From Dyadobacter subterraneus (GTDB taxonomy: Bacteria; Bacteroidota; Bacteroidia; Cytophagales; Spirosomataceae), in assembly GCF_015221875.1 (NCBI RefSeq), contig NZ_JACYGY010000001.1:1550001-1614000 (forward strand): a stretch of DNA of 64,000 nt. Direction: 5' to 3'. Below are positions 53,178 through 61,861 of the stretch, in pieces (positions within the stretch are counted from its first letter, which is position 1; every line of letters starts with the position of its first letter). The translations under genes and the position numbers were made by a program. Under the pieces are notes generated by a model. The model worked only from the letters and a program-made list of their open reading frames with translations, was not told where the DNA came from and did not search any database.

Positions 53178-54842
53178 ATGTTTAAATTAAACCGATTTCG
53201 CTGCTTAATATTTTTTGCTGTTTATTCATTTTCGATCTTTTATTCTCTAAAAATATATGCACAGCAAATATCTTCTACGGTCTCCCAAAATAAAGATTGC
53301 CACTGTCAGGATCTTGCAAAACAAATATTTCCAAATGCGATTCTCACAACGGTGGAATGCGTTGCAAAAGGAAGTTTTACACCAAATGGAGCGACTTCTC
53401 CGATTGCGGATCTGCCTGCATTTTGCAGAATCGCTGCCACTTTAAAACCTGTATCGGATTCAAATATCCGGATTGAAGTGTGGCTGCCCGAAAAAGGATG
53501 GAACGGAAGATTTCTGGGAACTGGCAATGGGGGAGGTGCAGGAGCTATCGGTTATGGTGTGCTTGCCAATGGTTTGAAACGTGGTTTTGCTACGGCAAAT
53601 ACCGATATGGGAACTTCGCCGGGTGCAAATGAAATCGTAGGGCATCCTGAACGTTGGGCTGATTTTGGTCACCGGGCTACGCATGAAATGACGGTTACGG
53701 GAAAAGCAATTACAAAGGCATACTACAAAAAAACTATTCACCATTCCTATTTTGCTGGCTGTTCCACTGGCGGGCAGCAAGCGCTGATGGAAGCGCAGCG
53801 ATATCCGGAAGATTACGACGGAATTTTGGCCGGTGCACCAGCCAATAACAGGACTCATTTGCATACTGGTTTTGTCTGGAATTTCAAGGTAACCAATCAG
53901 ATTCCAGGTAGTTTTCTTCCAAAGGAAAAAGTTGATTTAATCTCAAACGCGGTGCTGAAAGCATGTGGCGGAAAGGATGGAGGAGCTCCGGGAGATAATT
54001 TTCTGACAGATCCGGGCGCTTGTGATTTTGATCCGAAAACGCTGCCGGTTTGTGCTGACGGAAAAGATGAAAAAACCTGTCTTACGAAAGCGCAGTTTAC
54101 AGCCATTTCGCAAATCTATACCGGGCCGAAAAATCCGCGGACTGGTGAGAGGATTTACACGCCTTTACCGATGGGATCCGAGAATTCCGCACTCGGACTG
54201 GATTATCAACAAAATCCGAATCAGGCGCCATCTTCCCTTTTTTATCAATATAAATGGGTTTCAGGCCCTCAGTTTGATTACAGCAGCTTCAATTTTGATA
54301 CTGATCAGCAGAAAATGGATTCAATTCTTGCACCGATTTTAAATGCAAATAATCCTGATTTAGCGCCGCTGAAAAAACGTGGAGGAAAAATACTGATGTA
54401 TGCCGGCACTGCTGATCCGCTTGTACCATATCAGGACGCAGCTTATTATTATGATCGTGTGGTAAAGAAGCAGGGAGGTTTAAAACAGACACAGAATTTT
54501 TTCCGCTTTTTTCTCTTGCCTGGCATGGCGCATTGTGGAGGCGGACCGGGTTTAAATGATTGTGGTCAGCATCTTACTTTTTCAGTGCCCCAGGATAGTG
54601 AACATGATGTGATGACTGCCTTAATTAATTGGGTTGAAAAAGGAAAAGCGCCGGAAAAGATAATTGCTGCTGCCTTCAAAGGCGGAGATTCAAAAAGCGG
54701 AATTCGTTTTGAGCGCCCGGTTTTTCCCTATCCCCAATTTCCAAAATATATCAGTGGAGATGTAAATGCTCCATCAAGTTTTGAAGCTGGCGAAAACAAA
54801 AATTCACATATTTTGGCTCCGGCAGATAGGTATTTGCGGTGA
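53178..54842 (+). CDS. tannase / feruloyl-esterase family hydrolase, exported
   Basis: A 554-residue exported esterase. The ATG at 53178 begins a signal peptide ending LKIYAQ; an upstream in-frame TTG at 53154 is not needed. The tannase signature AGCSTGGQQALMEAQRYPED has the nucleophile S196 next to C195. The acid is in MYAGTADPLVPYQDA and the base histidine in PGMAHCGGGPG, giving the CS-D-HC disulfide-linked triad of this family. The opening GNGGGAGAIGY forms the oxyanion area. Cysteine-rich lid segments (PVCADGKDEKTCLTKAQ) are present. It hydrolyses aromatic (gallate, ferulate) or mono-aryl esters of plant material; the exact ester is not predictable. Confidence 0.93.
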   Translation: MFKLNRFRCLIFFAVYSFSIFYSLKIYAQQISSTVSQNKDCHCQDLAKQIFPNAILTTVECVAKGSFTPNGATSPIADLPAFCRIAATLKPVSDSNIRIEVWLPEKGWNGRFLGTGNGGGAGAIGYGVLANGLKRGFATANTDMGTSPGANEIVGHPERWADFGHRATHEMTVTGKAITKAYYKKTIHHSYFAGCSTGGQQALMEAQRYPEDYDGILAGAPANNRTHLHTGFVWNFKVTNQIPGSFLPKEKVDLISNAVLKACGGKDGGAPGDNFLTDPGACDFDPKTLPVCADGKDEKTCLTKAQFTAISQIYTGPKNPRTGERIYTPLPMGSENSALGLDYQQNPNQAPSSLFYQYKWVSGPQFDYSSFNFDTDQQKMDSILAPILNANNPDLAPLKKRGGKILMYAGTADPLVPYQDAAYYYDRVVKKQGGLKQTQNFFRFFLLPGMAHCGGGPGLNDCGQHLTFSVPQDSEHDVMTALINWVEKGKAPEKIIAAAFKGGDSKSGIRFERPVFPYPQFPKYISGDVNAPSSFEAGENKNSHILAPADRYLR

Positions 54843-54896
54843 GGATGTGATAATACCGATGAATGAAATTATCTTTAATAAACAAATCATAAGTCT

Positions 54897-55517
54897 ATGA
54901 GAAGACTATACACACCGTTGAAAAATCAATTATTACTTCTGGTTATTACTCTTTTTTCTTTTCAGGCATTTTGTCAAACAGCGCCAACCACGCCGGTCAC
55001 AGATTCTTTGAAAATGGGGCTGAAATTCAAAACGGCTCCGATTTATGCCAGACTAATGCCGTTTGCCATTTATACAGGCCCCGGTATTACCAGGGACCGG
55101 ATTGCGCAAATGATTGAAGTTGGAAAAACATTTAACGTAGTTGACATAGGTATTGCCTTCGGCCGAAATTCTTTCCGGCCGGATACTTCATTATTTTTGG
55201 AGGGAAAAGTGACCATGGATGTTTGTAACATTGGGATTTTTGCAAACGAAATGACCATTGGAGGTGGCCGTGTTTTCGATACGAAAGGAAGTTTGATGCT
55301 GGAACTTTCCTACAATTTATTTGCTCAGCTTTCGAAAAATTTCGGCATCGGACTTACGACCGGTTATTACGATTTTAGTAACCAGACCTACGGAAGTTCT
55401 AAAACATTTTTTGGAGTTTTCGTACGATATGGATTGCAAAGAAGTGATTCAGGTGGAATTTTAGGTTTGGGAAGAGCCAGGCCTGGCCGTCCCGGGCATA
55501 GGGGACATGGCAGATAG
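54897..55517 (+). CDS. exported outer-membrane-barrel-like protein, hypothetical
   Basis: A 206-residue protein with a clear signal peptide (LLLLVITLFSFQAFCQ). The body alternates short hydrophobic beta segments (FKTAPIYARLMPFAIYTGPG, FNVVDIGIAFGRN, KGSLMLELSYNLFAQLSKNF, GIGLTTGYYDFSNQT, FFGVFVRYGLQ), in keeping with a small outer-membrane barrel of eight strands. The C-terminus is an odd glycine/arginine/proline-rich tail (RARPGRPGHRGHGR). No family is recognised. The gene starts 54 bases after the tannase gene and ends at a very strong terminator, so it may share its transcript. Confidence 0.7.
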   Translation: MRRLYTPLKNQLLLLVITLFSFQAFCQTAPTTPVTDSLKMGLKFKTAPIYARLMPFAIYTGPGITRDRIAQMIEVGKTFNVVDIGIAFGRNSFRPDTSLFLEGKVTMDVCNIGIFANEMTIGGGRVFDTKGSLMLELSYNLFAQLSKNFGIGLTTGYYDFSNQTYGSSKTFFGVFVRYGLQRSDSGGILGLGRARPGRPGHRGHGR

Positions 55518-55518
55518 A

Positions 55519-55553
55519 CAAAAGCCGGCAAGAAATTATCTTGCCGGCTTTTG
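55519..55553 (+). terminator. strong rho-independent terminator
   Basis: A perfect 15-bp repeat CAAAAGCCGGCAAGA / TCTTGCCGGCTTTTG with an AATTA loop begins 1 base after the stop codon of the barrel-like gene. The T-run is in the distal arm. Confidence 0.9.
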
Positions 55554-55842
55554 CTTTTCAAGATATTGGAGGATTTAAATTTTCCCAAGGTAGGCTGAGA
55601 CAGTAAAGCGCGACTTCTTGATGTTCCTCTTTAAAACCACCGTGGGCGTCAAAAATAAATCAAAAATCCGCTCAATGCCGATTGTTTTGTTGATGCAGTA
55701 GGAATTAAAAGTTCGCCTATGTTTGAAGAACTGCGACCGATGTGTAGACAAAAGTTTTGTTTTATGGGTCGTTGACAATTTGGTTTCTGTAAAAAGTGCT
55801 GATCCTATGCAACACTTAATTTATTTGAATAAATTCGATACA
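55554..55842. other. non-coding or decayed stretch between convergent genes
   Basis: Bounded by two terminators. A 67-codon minus-strand frame at 55575-55778 (MSTTHKTKLLSTHRSQFF...) has no recognised domain. It is isolated by the flanking terminators and shows no promoter. It could be a remnant of an old gene, but nothing supports that positively. Confidence 0.4.
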
Positions 55843-55879
55843 AAAAAAGGTTTCAAGTCATCGACCTGAAACCTTTTTT
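55843..55879 (-). terminator. rho-independent terminator
   Basis: AAAAAAGGTTTCA / TGAAACCTTTTTT, a perfect 13-bp stem with an 11-base loop, lies 15 bases after the stop of the minus-strand outer-membrane gene. It could act in both directions. Confidence 0.85.
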
Positions 55880-55893
55880 GATTACATTATTTT

Positions 55894-57012
55894 TTAGAAT
55901 TTGAAGGAAATCCCCGCATTAACCGAGTAATCTGCAAAAGCTGCGTCTCCACGGATATAAGTATTGTAAGTAGCAGAATTTTCCTTGTCTGTTACACTTT
56001 GAGTTCTGTTTCTTGCCAAAGCAATCGGCACGCTTACATAGATGCTATATTTTTTTGTAGTGTAATTAATACTTGGTTCTGCGCTCCACACATAACCCGG
56101 GCGACGAAAATCACCGCTTCCGCCCACAATATCGTGAACAGGAATTCCTTCCAAACGAGCCCCGGCAGCAACGGTCAAACCACGAACAACATTGCTTAAT
56201 GAATAGCTGAAACCACCTCTTGCCATGTATTGATCAGGAACACTCATGATGGCTTCGTTGGCCAAACGTGGTGATAAAGTTTCACGGTAAGTACGCACGC
56301 CATTTTGCTCTCTTGGATTAACGAGATAGTAAAAATTCGCATATACGCCAAAGTTGTGTGATACATTGTAATACGTATTGGCCTCGACTGTAAAACCGGT
56401 TCCGCCATCTCCAAGCTGAATGGACTGATCAACCGTGCGAAGTTCTTTACTACCGTTAGGGCCAACATTATACCAATAATCCTGATAGTCGTAATCTCCG
56501 GTTGGCAGCTTAATGCCTAATCCCAACTGGATATTTCCGCGTGTACTTTTCTTGGGATCAAAAAGCCAGTGGTAAGCGGCAATACGCATATCGCCAATTC
56601 CAAAAGAATGTGTACTATGGCGTTGGTTGAAATTATTCACTCCATTAATCAGCCCATGTTCGTACAAAGATGAGCGTGCGTTTGAGATAACGGGCAAATC
56701 AATCATGATGGACCAGCGATCATTCAAAATTCTGGTCAGGTTGATATCCAGCGAAGCGGTATGGTTAATCACTTCTGTATGTTGTTTAAGCCTGTCCTTG
56801 TTTTCTTCTGTGCCAGAAAAGTGGCGGAACGATTTGAAATAACGCGCACTGGTGGTCAAAACCCACTGCTGATGATCAGTGCTATCAGCATGAGCGAGCA
56901 TACATGCATTTCCGGTGCTGCGAATAGCCACACAGCCCTGACCGTTTGCCTGATAGGTTGAAAATGAAGATATAGAAAGTATAACGCCTAGTAATAATAC
57001 AAGTTTTTTCAC
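55894..57012 (-). CDS. outer-membrane transporter-like beta-barrel protein, GTG start
   Basis: A 372-residue exported barrel. The GTG at 57012 gives the signal peptide VKKLVLLLGVILSISSFSTY and a mature start at about QANGQ-GCVAIRSTGNACMLAH, holding two cysteines and a histidine. The rest is strand-rich with porin-like motifs (TASLDINLTRILNDRWSIMI, GIGDMRIAAYHWLFDP, LGLGIKLPTGDYDYQDYWYN, AGISFKF at the end, a C-terminal phenylalanine typical of Bam substrates). The pattern fits the loosely defined MetA-pathway/phenol-degradation-like barrel group. The upstream 184-residue gene on the same strand, 151 bases away, is a probable operon partner. The substrate is unknown. Confidence 0.75.
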   Translation of the reverse strand: MKKLVLLLGVILSISSFSTYQANGQGCVAIRSTGNACMLAHADSTDHQQWVLTTSARYFKSFRHFSGTEENKDRLKQHTEVINHTASLDINLTRILNDRWSIMIDLPVISNARSSLYEHGLINGVNNFNQRHSTHSFGIGDMRIAAYHWLFDPKKSTRGNIQLGLGIKLPTGDYDYQDYWYNVGPNGSKELRTVDQSIQLGDGGTGFTVEANTYYNVSHNFGVYANFYYLVNPREQNGVRTYRETLSPRLANEAIMSVPDQYMARGGFSYSLSNVVRGLTVAAGARLEGIPVHDIVGGSGDFRRPGYVWSAEPSINYTTKKYSIYVSVPIALARNRTQSVTDKENSATYNTYIRGDAAFADYSVNAGISFKF

Positions 57013-57163
57013 GTGAAGATTGATAAATAAAAATGGTTGAATTGTCCTAATAATTTTTAGTACAGCCAGCCTCAAAATGATAATGAAGAATAGCATACAC
57101 GAGATCAGCGAAATGAAAATTCATTTTGCAAAACCGGAATTTTGTTTTGTAAGTAAAAATAAA

Positions 57164-57718
57164 TCAGGCCAATTCGGGCGGGGGAGACAAAATACGGCGA
57201 TGCGTTTTTGAAGCGTGATAAACGTAATGATCTTTCGCAAGCACAGCAGTTTCAGACCATTCCAACAGATAAAATGTATGTTTTCTGTCCAGTGACAAAT
57301 ATTCCTTAACGAAATTCTTTAAGATTGTTGCGTGTGAGGTTTTGTGCGGATCAGATGGCATTCCTCTAACCTCATTTATAATATTGGAAACCAGCGAACT
57401 AAACCGCTCACGGGCATTTTGGTCCAACTCACAATGTACATAGAGTGTATCATTGATGAGTTGCCTGGTTTTTATCTGATAGTAGTTGCCATTGTGCTGA
57501 ATCACCCCTTCAACGGTTTCGGAAGATTTCCAGTTTGTCTGGTAGGGAAGAGGCACAGGAATTTTTATGACAATATCCTGGGAGTAGGCATTCGTTTCAA
57601 TATAATTCTGCTTTTTGGAGCTGATTGTATGATTACTTTCACACAGATAGACAACAGAATAGCCGACCGCATTATAAAGTAAAAGCCCAAAAAGCAGAAT
57701 TGACAGAATTCGGATCAA
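57164..57718 (-). CDS. hypothetical membrane-anchored or exported protein
   Basis: A 184-residue protein. It starts with a hydrophobic segment (IRILSILLFGLLLYNAVGYS) acting as signal or anchor, and has one cysteine in VVYLCESNH. The body holds a proline/hydrophobic stretch (DIVIKIPVPLPYQTNWK) and beta segments (VEGVIQHNGNYYQIKTRQL, DTLYVHCELDQNA). It ends with the triple-proline tail LSPPPELA. This layout (short hydrophobic N-terminus containing VGY, PPP tail) recurs in my memory of Bacteroidota proteins located before outer-membrane transporters, but I cannot name the family. A good promoter lies directly upstream. Confidence 0.65.
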   Translation of the reverse strand: MIRILSILLFGLLLYNAVGYSVVYLCESNHTISSKKQNYIETNAYSQDIVIKIPVPLPYQTNWKSSETVEGVIQHNGNYYQIKTRQLINDTLYVHCELDQNARERFSSLVSNIINEVRGMPSDPHKTSHATILKNFVKEYLSLDRKHTFYLLEWSETAVLAKDHYVYHASKTHRRILSPPPELA

Positions 57719-57745
57719 AGAATTAACATTTAACAGATTCGTCTA

Positions 57746-57776
57746 CAAAATTAGAAGAATGTTAATAAGTTGCAAG
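57746..57776 (-). promoter_or_regulatory. promoter of the hypothetical protein / outer-membrane barrel unit
   Basis: Minus-strand CTTG (57773-57776), 19 bases, then TAATTTTG (57746-57753): the -7 box is exact and the -33 box matches 3 of 4 in TTTG-N19-TAnnTTTG. The -7 box ends 28 bases before the ATG at 57718. Confidence 0.55.
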
Positions 57777-57841
57777 TACTCCGGGGTCTGCTGTTTTATT
57801 TTTGTCTGGTTTCAGATTAATGATTGAATGGAAACCTCGCA

Positions 57842-58969
57842 TTATTTGCTGTTCCTTATCGTACCTGATTTGGAAATCACAGCTTCTTTTTTTCGTGAAT
57901 CAGGGGATGTCATCGGATTGTGTTCGGGACGTTCATCGCCAAGCAAAATTCCCCATTGTCTGAACATGTCCGTCCGGTCAAAAATAACTTTTAGTACCGC
58001 AATAATGGGCATTGACAGAAACATACCAGGAACACCTGCAATACTTCCTCCAACAATAACGCCAAGAATAGCAAAAAGAGCATTGATCTTAACTTTTGAC
58101 CCAACAATTCTTGGCATCAAAATATTATTATCCAGAAACTGAACACCAGCAATAACACCCAGAACCGTAAATATCGGCCAAAGTTCCGTTGAAGAAGTCA
58201 TCGTAAGAATGACGCCAATTACATTTCCTATCAAGGCACCGACATATGGAATTAGATTAAGAATGGCAAAAATCACCCCGATTAAAAGTGCGTGTTTTAT
58301 ACCAATGATCAACAAAGTTCCGCCGACAAGAATAGTCATATAAGTGATCTGGATCAAAAGGCCGATCAGGTAACTTTTAATGATCGTCTCACTTTCATAA
58401 ATAGCATCTTTTACTTTCGGATGGTGCTCTTCACTAAACCACATAAAAATAAACCTGAGCAGAAGATTTTTGTAAAAGAGAATCAGGTAAATATAAATGG
58501 GTAAAAGTCCGACAAATACAAAAACTGAGCTGAGCGTTAAAGCGAAAGTACTTACCCTTTTGCCGGCAAAACTGAGAAGCTCATTTGTGTTTTTATTTAT
58601 AAAATCGAGCTGTTCTTTTGTAGAATAATGCGTGACACCCGAAACCCAGTTGCTAAGTGTATTGAGGTGGATACTAACATTACTTTTTATTTTAGGAAAA
58701 TCTGCCACTAGTGAACCCACCTGTGCAGAAAAAAACCAGATAATACCGGCCAGTAAAATGAAAACCAGAAGGATTGGTATGACAATAGCGATTGCTTCGG
58801 GTACTTTTCGTTTACTTAAAAACCGGAAAACAGGAAGAAGGACCAGACTTATAAAAAATGCCATAATGATCGGCATCAATATACTTCTTCCTACATAAAA
58901 AATGGCTGTCAGAAGAACCAGACCAAGCAGCTCGATCGATCTTCTGACGGTTAATGGTAAATTATTCAT
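57842..58969 (-). CDS. AI-2E-family transporter (YdiK/PerM type)
   Basis: A 375-residue inner-membrane protein with about eight helices. It starts at a double-helix segment (LLTAIFYVGRSILMPIIMAF), has the central soluble helical region (about 95-160), and ends with the family hallmark helices GVIFAILNLIPYVGALIGNV, DNNILMPRIVGSKVKINALF and GVIVGGSIAGVPGMFLSMPI. The family includes proteins credited with AI-2 export and others with sodium/proton antiport; no function can be fixed here. A polar tail of about 40 residues (GDERPEHNPMTSPDSRKKEA) is extra. It lies 36 bases after the transglutaminase-like gene on the same strand, so the two may be co-transcribed. Confidence 0.9.
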   Translation of the reverse strand: MNNLPLTVRRSIELLGLVLLTAIFYVGRSILMPIIMAFFISLVLLPVFRFLSKRKVPEAIAIVIPILLVFILLAGIIWFFSAQVGSLVADFPKIKSNVSIHLNTLSNWVSGVTHYSTKEQLDFINKNTNELLSFAGKRVSTFALTLSSVFVFVGLLPIYIYLILFYKNLLLRFIFMWFSEEHHPKVKDAIYESETIIKSYLIGLLIQITYMTILVGGTLLIIGIKHALLIGVIFAILNLIPYVGALIGNVIGVILTMTSSTELWPIFTVLGVIAGVQFLDNNILMPRIVGSKVKINALFAILGVIVGGSIAGVPGMFLSMPIIAVLKVIFDRTDMFRQWGILLGDERPEHNPMTSPDSRKKEAVISKSGTIRNSK

Positions 58970-59005
58970 GTATTAAAATGCAACAATTTTGTTAATCTTT
59001 TATAC

Positions 59006-59812
59006 TTAGCTAGCTGGTTCTGGTTCCAGCAATTCAACTTCAACATGTAATGATTCCAATGTGGCATTTCCATATTGAGTAATCATGGCAACATCTGCTG
59101 CATCACGACCATGTGCAATTTCTATCCGGTAACCTTCCGTATGTTCCTGAACGGCGTCAAAAGCATACCAGTCTCCACCAATATATACTTCAAACCATGC
59201 GTGTAGATCCATTTCCTGAAGCTTGTCTAGATAACCCACAGTCATACGTGCAGGTATGCAAAGATTTCTGCAAAGTGCTATTGCCAGATGTGTAAAATCC
59301 CGGCAAACACCTATGCGGTTTCTAACAATATCCAGCGCAGTTGTTGTGGCGTCAGTTACGCCATATTGATATTTAATATTTTGATGAATCCATTTTCTGA
59401 TTTCTTCAACCTGATCGTATCCGGGTACAAAATTACCTGCGATTTCCATGGCTAGTTTGTTGATTTCAGGCAAATCTGACTGGCAATAACGGCTGGGAAG
59501 AATAAAGTGCATGACCTCATCAGGTAAGTTACCTACAAGTACATACGCCGGTACCGGATTGGGAATAGGTTTGGTCGGATTCACCTGGGCCTGAACTTCT
59601 GTGGTGATGGTTACCTGGCCAACGGGCAACACAGCACGCTGACATGGATTTCCGTATAAATCTGTATACTCTGAAAATTCAACAGAGGGGTCAATACTGA
59701 ATCCTTCCTGTAAAACAGATTGGCCGTCCTGTCTTCTGGGACGCAGCATTGTAGTAACATTTGTGGGCGAATAAACACTGTAGGTGATTACGCTCCTTCC
59801 TTTCATTTTCAT
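59006..59812 (-). CDS. transglutaminase-like cysteine protease-fold protein
   Basis: A 268-residue protein without a signal peptide. An N-terminal beta-rich region (about 1-120) is followed by the transglutaminase core (about 130-230): the catalytic cysteine in GVCRDFTHLAIALCRNL, the histidine in MDLHAWFEVYIGG and the aspartate in WYAFDAVQ. The triad is thus intact. Such proteins are usually cytoplasmic peptidases, or amide hydrolases working with circularly permuted ATP-grasp partners; no such partner is present here. Co-directional with the AI-2E-type transporter gene downstream (36-base gap). Confidence 0.88.
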   Translation of the reverse strand: MKMKGRSVITYSVYSPTNVTTMLRPRRQDGQSVLQEGFSIDPSVEFSEYTDLYGNPCQRAVLPVGQVTITTEVQAQVNPTKPIPNPVPAYVLVGNLPDEVMHFILPSRYCQSDLPEINKLAMEIAGNFVPGYDQVEEIRKWIHQNIKYQYGVTDATTTALDIVRNRIGVCRDFTHLAIALCRNLCIPARMTVGYLDKLQEMDLHAWFEVYIGGDWYAFDAVQEHTEGYRIEIAHGRDAADVAMITQYGNATLESLHVEVELLEPEPAS

Positions 59813-60089
59813 AAAATCAGAATTAAATCTTTTGGTTAAAGATTTGACCTAAAATTTCATGCCATGAGGATTTTTAAAGTTAAGCAGAATTGATCTTGGT
59901 CCCAGACAGATAAAACAGAATTGGAAACCACGACATTGTTAACAATGATCATTTTGAGATTTAACAATATGGAATCCTTTCGAAAAAATTTCAAACGGCA
60001 GGCGCTCTGAAAGGGTGAAGGAATTCAGGTTTAAATAGAAAATTCAGCCCCGGCAACAGATGCTAACGCTTTATTGTTACTTTTAAGAT

Positions 60090-60668
60090 ATGAAGAAAGT
60101 ATTTCTATTTTACTGGATTTTCTGTTTTTCAGCCGCACAAGCGCAAACGGCTGTCGATAATTTCGACCTTGCAATTTTACAAAAACTAGAAGCCAGCCGC
60201 TCTGACGGGCAGACAAAATTCATGAGGGGTATTTCGGATGCAAACAATTATGTCAATGCAGGAATTCCGGCTGGATTGTTTGTCGCTGGCATTATTGATC
60301 ATAACAAAAGTATGCGGCAAAACGCTTTTTATATATTTAGCAGCACAGCTTGTACAGCAATTTTAAATCATTCGCTGAAAAAAATATTCAAACGGCCAAG
60401 GCCTTTCCTCGTTCATATTTCACTCACGCCGGTTTACAAACCGGGTGAATATTCATTACCTTCGGGCCATACCTCGGCATCTTTTAGTACGGCAACATCA
60501 TTGTCGATGGCTTATCCAAAATGGTACGTCATCGCGCCATCCATGTTATGGGCCGGGACGGTAGGTTATTCCAGAATGTATCTGGGTGTTCATAATCCAT
60601 CTGATGTAGCTGCTGGCATGGCGCTTGGTGTGGGCACAGCGCTTGGATTAAGTTTTATGAGACATTGA
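60090..60668 (+). CDS. PAP2-family phosphatase, exported
   Basis: A 192-residue phosphatidic-acid-phosphatase-like enzyme with a signal peptide (FCFSAAQAQT). All three acid-phosphatase motifs are visible: K97-x6-R104-P105, PSGH at 124-127 in YSLPSGHTSASFS, and S161-R162-x5-H168-x3-D172 in SRMYLGVHNPSD. Only three or so hydrophobic helices occur, fewer than membrane undecaprenyl- or lipid-A-type enzymes have, so it is probably periplasmic and membrane-associated. Likely substrates are lipid or sugar phosphates. It stands divergent from the transglutaminase gene and converges on the DUF2306 gene. Confidence 0.92.
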   Translation: MKKVFLFYWIFCFSAAQAQTAVDNFDLAILQKLEASRSDGQTKFMRGISDANNYVNAGIPAGLFVAGIIDHNKSMRQNAFYIFSSTACTAILNHSLKKIFKRPRPFLVHISLTPVYKPGEYSLPSGHTSASFSTATSLSMAYPKWYVIAPSMLWAGTVGYSRMYLGVHNPSDVAAGMALGVGTALGLSFMRH

Positions 60669-60698
60669 AATGCCGTTCGAAATCTATTTTTAGCTGGC

Positions 60699-61538
60699 TC
60701 ACGGATTAATAAATAAGCCAAAAATAGCCGGAAGCCAATAGTATTTGGCGAAAAAGTAGGTTCCGGTCAGAAGAAAACCTGTTACAAAAAGCATAACAAA
60801 AGCAGCCATCCAGTTAAATCCTTTACTCGCTCTGCCGCCACCCGACCGGATGAAAAGTTCGGCAACAATCAAATTTGGGATGTAAAAGAAAAAGGACATA
60901 ACGTTGTCAAAAGGCCCGTTGAATTGTTTCAAATGTCCCAGCCCATCCGTAAGCATAATCCAAAAACCATAATCCATTCTATAAAGCCACGAACCGATCG
61001 CCAGTGCATACAATCGTAGTGCCCAGGTGCTGTGTTTCTCAAACCTTCCGGCAACCGCATGGCGATACGTTTCAATACCGCATAATAACATCAAAATTCC
61101 GTAAAGAGAAAAACCGATATCCATGACAGTGCCGCCAATGGTTCCCTTTATCACGATGAAAACCAAACCGCCAATGGCTGCAAGCAAACACGACAGCACG
61201 TAAATTCTTCCAATCCATTTATGTAAAAACGAATATTTCACTCTCACAGATTCCATTAGCTGGATACTTCCCAAAAGTAAAATAATGCCGCCGCTGGCGA
61301 AATGAATTCCTATGCCGCTGGTTTGAACCAATTCGCCTTGCTGATATAATCCGGGAAGTACATTATTCCATTGTCCCATGTTGCCTTCGTACAAAGCCGC
61401 AGCGTAAAAAGCGAGTATATACAACCCAAATAAACCTGCACTGACCCAAACGGTGGAAACGAGCAGAAAACCTGTAATGCGCACTGCCCTGGCGTCGCTT
61501 TTGTTTATCCTTGCTTTTGGAAGAGATTGTTCAATCAT
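60699..61538 (-). CDS. DUF2306-family multi-pass membrane protein
   Basis: A 279-residue integral membrane protein with about seven helices. Family-like features are the early conserved histidine helix SGIGIHFASGGIILLLGSIQ, then the loop VKYSFLHKWIGRIYVLSCLL and the helical segment with YRHAVAGRFEKHSTWALRLY. The histidine pairs in opposite helices suggest haem or metal binding, as proposed for cytochrome-b561-like folds; that is inference. It resembles the smaller protein at 11527-12213 in layout. Its 3' end faces the PAP2 gene with a 30-base gap. Confidence 0.85.
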   Translation of the reverse strand: MIEQSLPKARINKSDARAVRITGFLLVSTVWVSAGLFGLYILAFYAAALYEGNMGQWNNVLPGLYQQGELVQTSGIGIHFASGGIILLLGSIQLMESVRVKYSFLHKWIGRIYVLSCLLAAIGGLVFIVIKGTIGGTVMDIGFSLYGILMLLCGIETYRHAVAGRFEKHSTWALRLYALAIGSWLYRMDYGFWIMLTDGLGHLKQFNGPFDNVMSFFFYIPNLIVAELFIRSGGGRASKGFNWMAAFVMLFVTGFLLTGTYFFAKYYWLPAIFGLFINP

Positions 61539-61861
61539 GCTTTTTAAAGGGCGGGAGTATTTGGAATTTATTGACTGGTACCGAAAACAGCCATACTAAT
61601 CAGACAAATATAACAGTTAAGATCGGGAGGAAAAAGGACAGTTTCTTCCCTGAAATTGAATTTGTTAGAAAAAGCAGCAGCCAGTTATTCGTTGTAATAT
61701 CAAGCGGTTTTTGAAAAAATTATCTTAATAAGGTAACTATAAAGACAACGAACCAGGCTTTTGCCGTTCAGTAATATTAACAAAGCGGTAATATTAAAGC
61801 TGTTAATTTGCAGTGTTTTAGAAAGGAATAAAAAGACCAGCCGGTCAACTTTAAAGTGTAA
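61539..61861. other. intergenic region with a 10-bp direct repeat before the protease-nuclease gene
   Basis: No gene is supported in these 323 bases. GTAATATTAA occurs at 61771-61780 and again at 61788-61797, 17 bp apart, and the array ends 64 bases before the ATG of the protease-nuclease gene. TTAATTTG at 61805-61812 is close to a -7 box (7 of 8). The repeat may be an operator. Confidence 0.45.

Noticed and set aside
55575..55778. 67-codon minus-strand frame between two terminators, possible transposase remnant
   Set aside because: No catalytic motif, terminal repeats or homology pattern could be seen. Left as uninterpreted gap.
60684..60727. Inverted repeat CTATTTTT...AAAAATAG with inner GGCT/AGCC at the PAP2 / DUF2306 junction
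   Set aside because: It spans the DUF2306 stop codon, has a 4-base bulge and no T-tract, so a terminator call is not justified.
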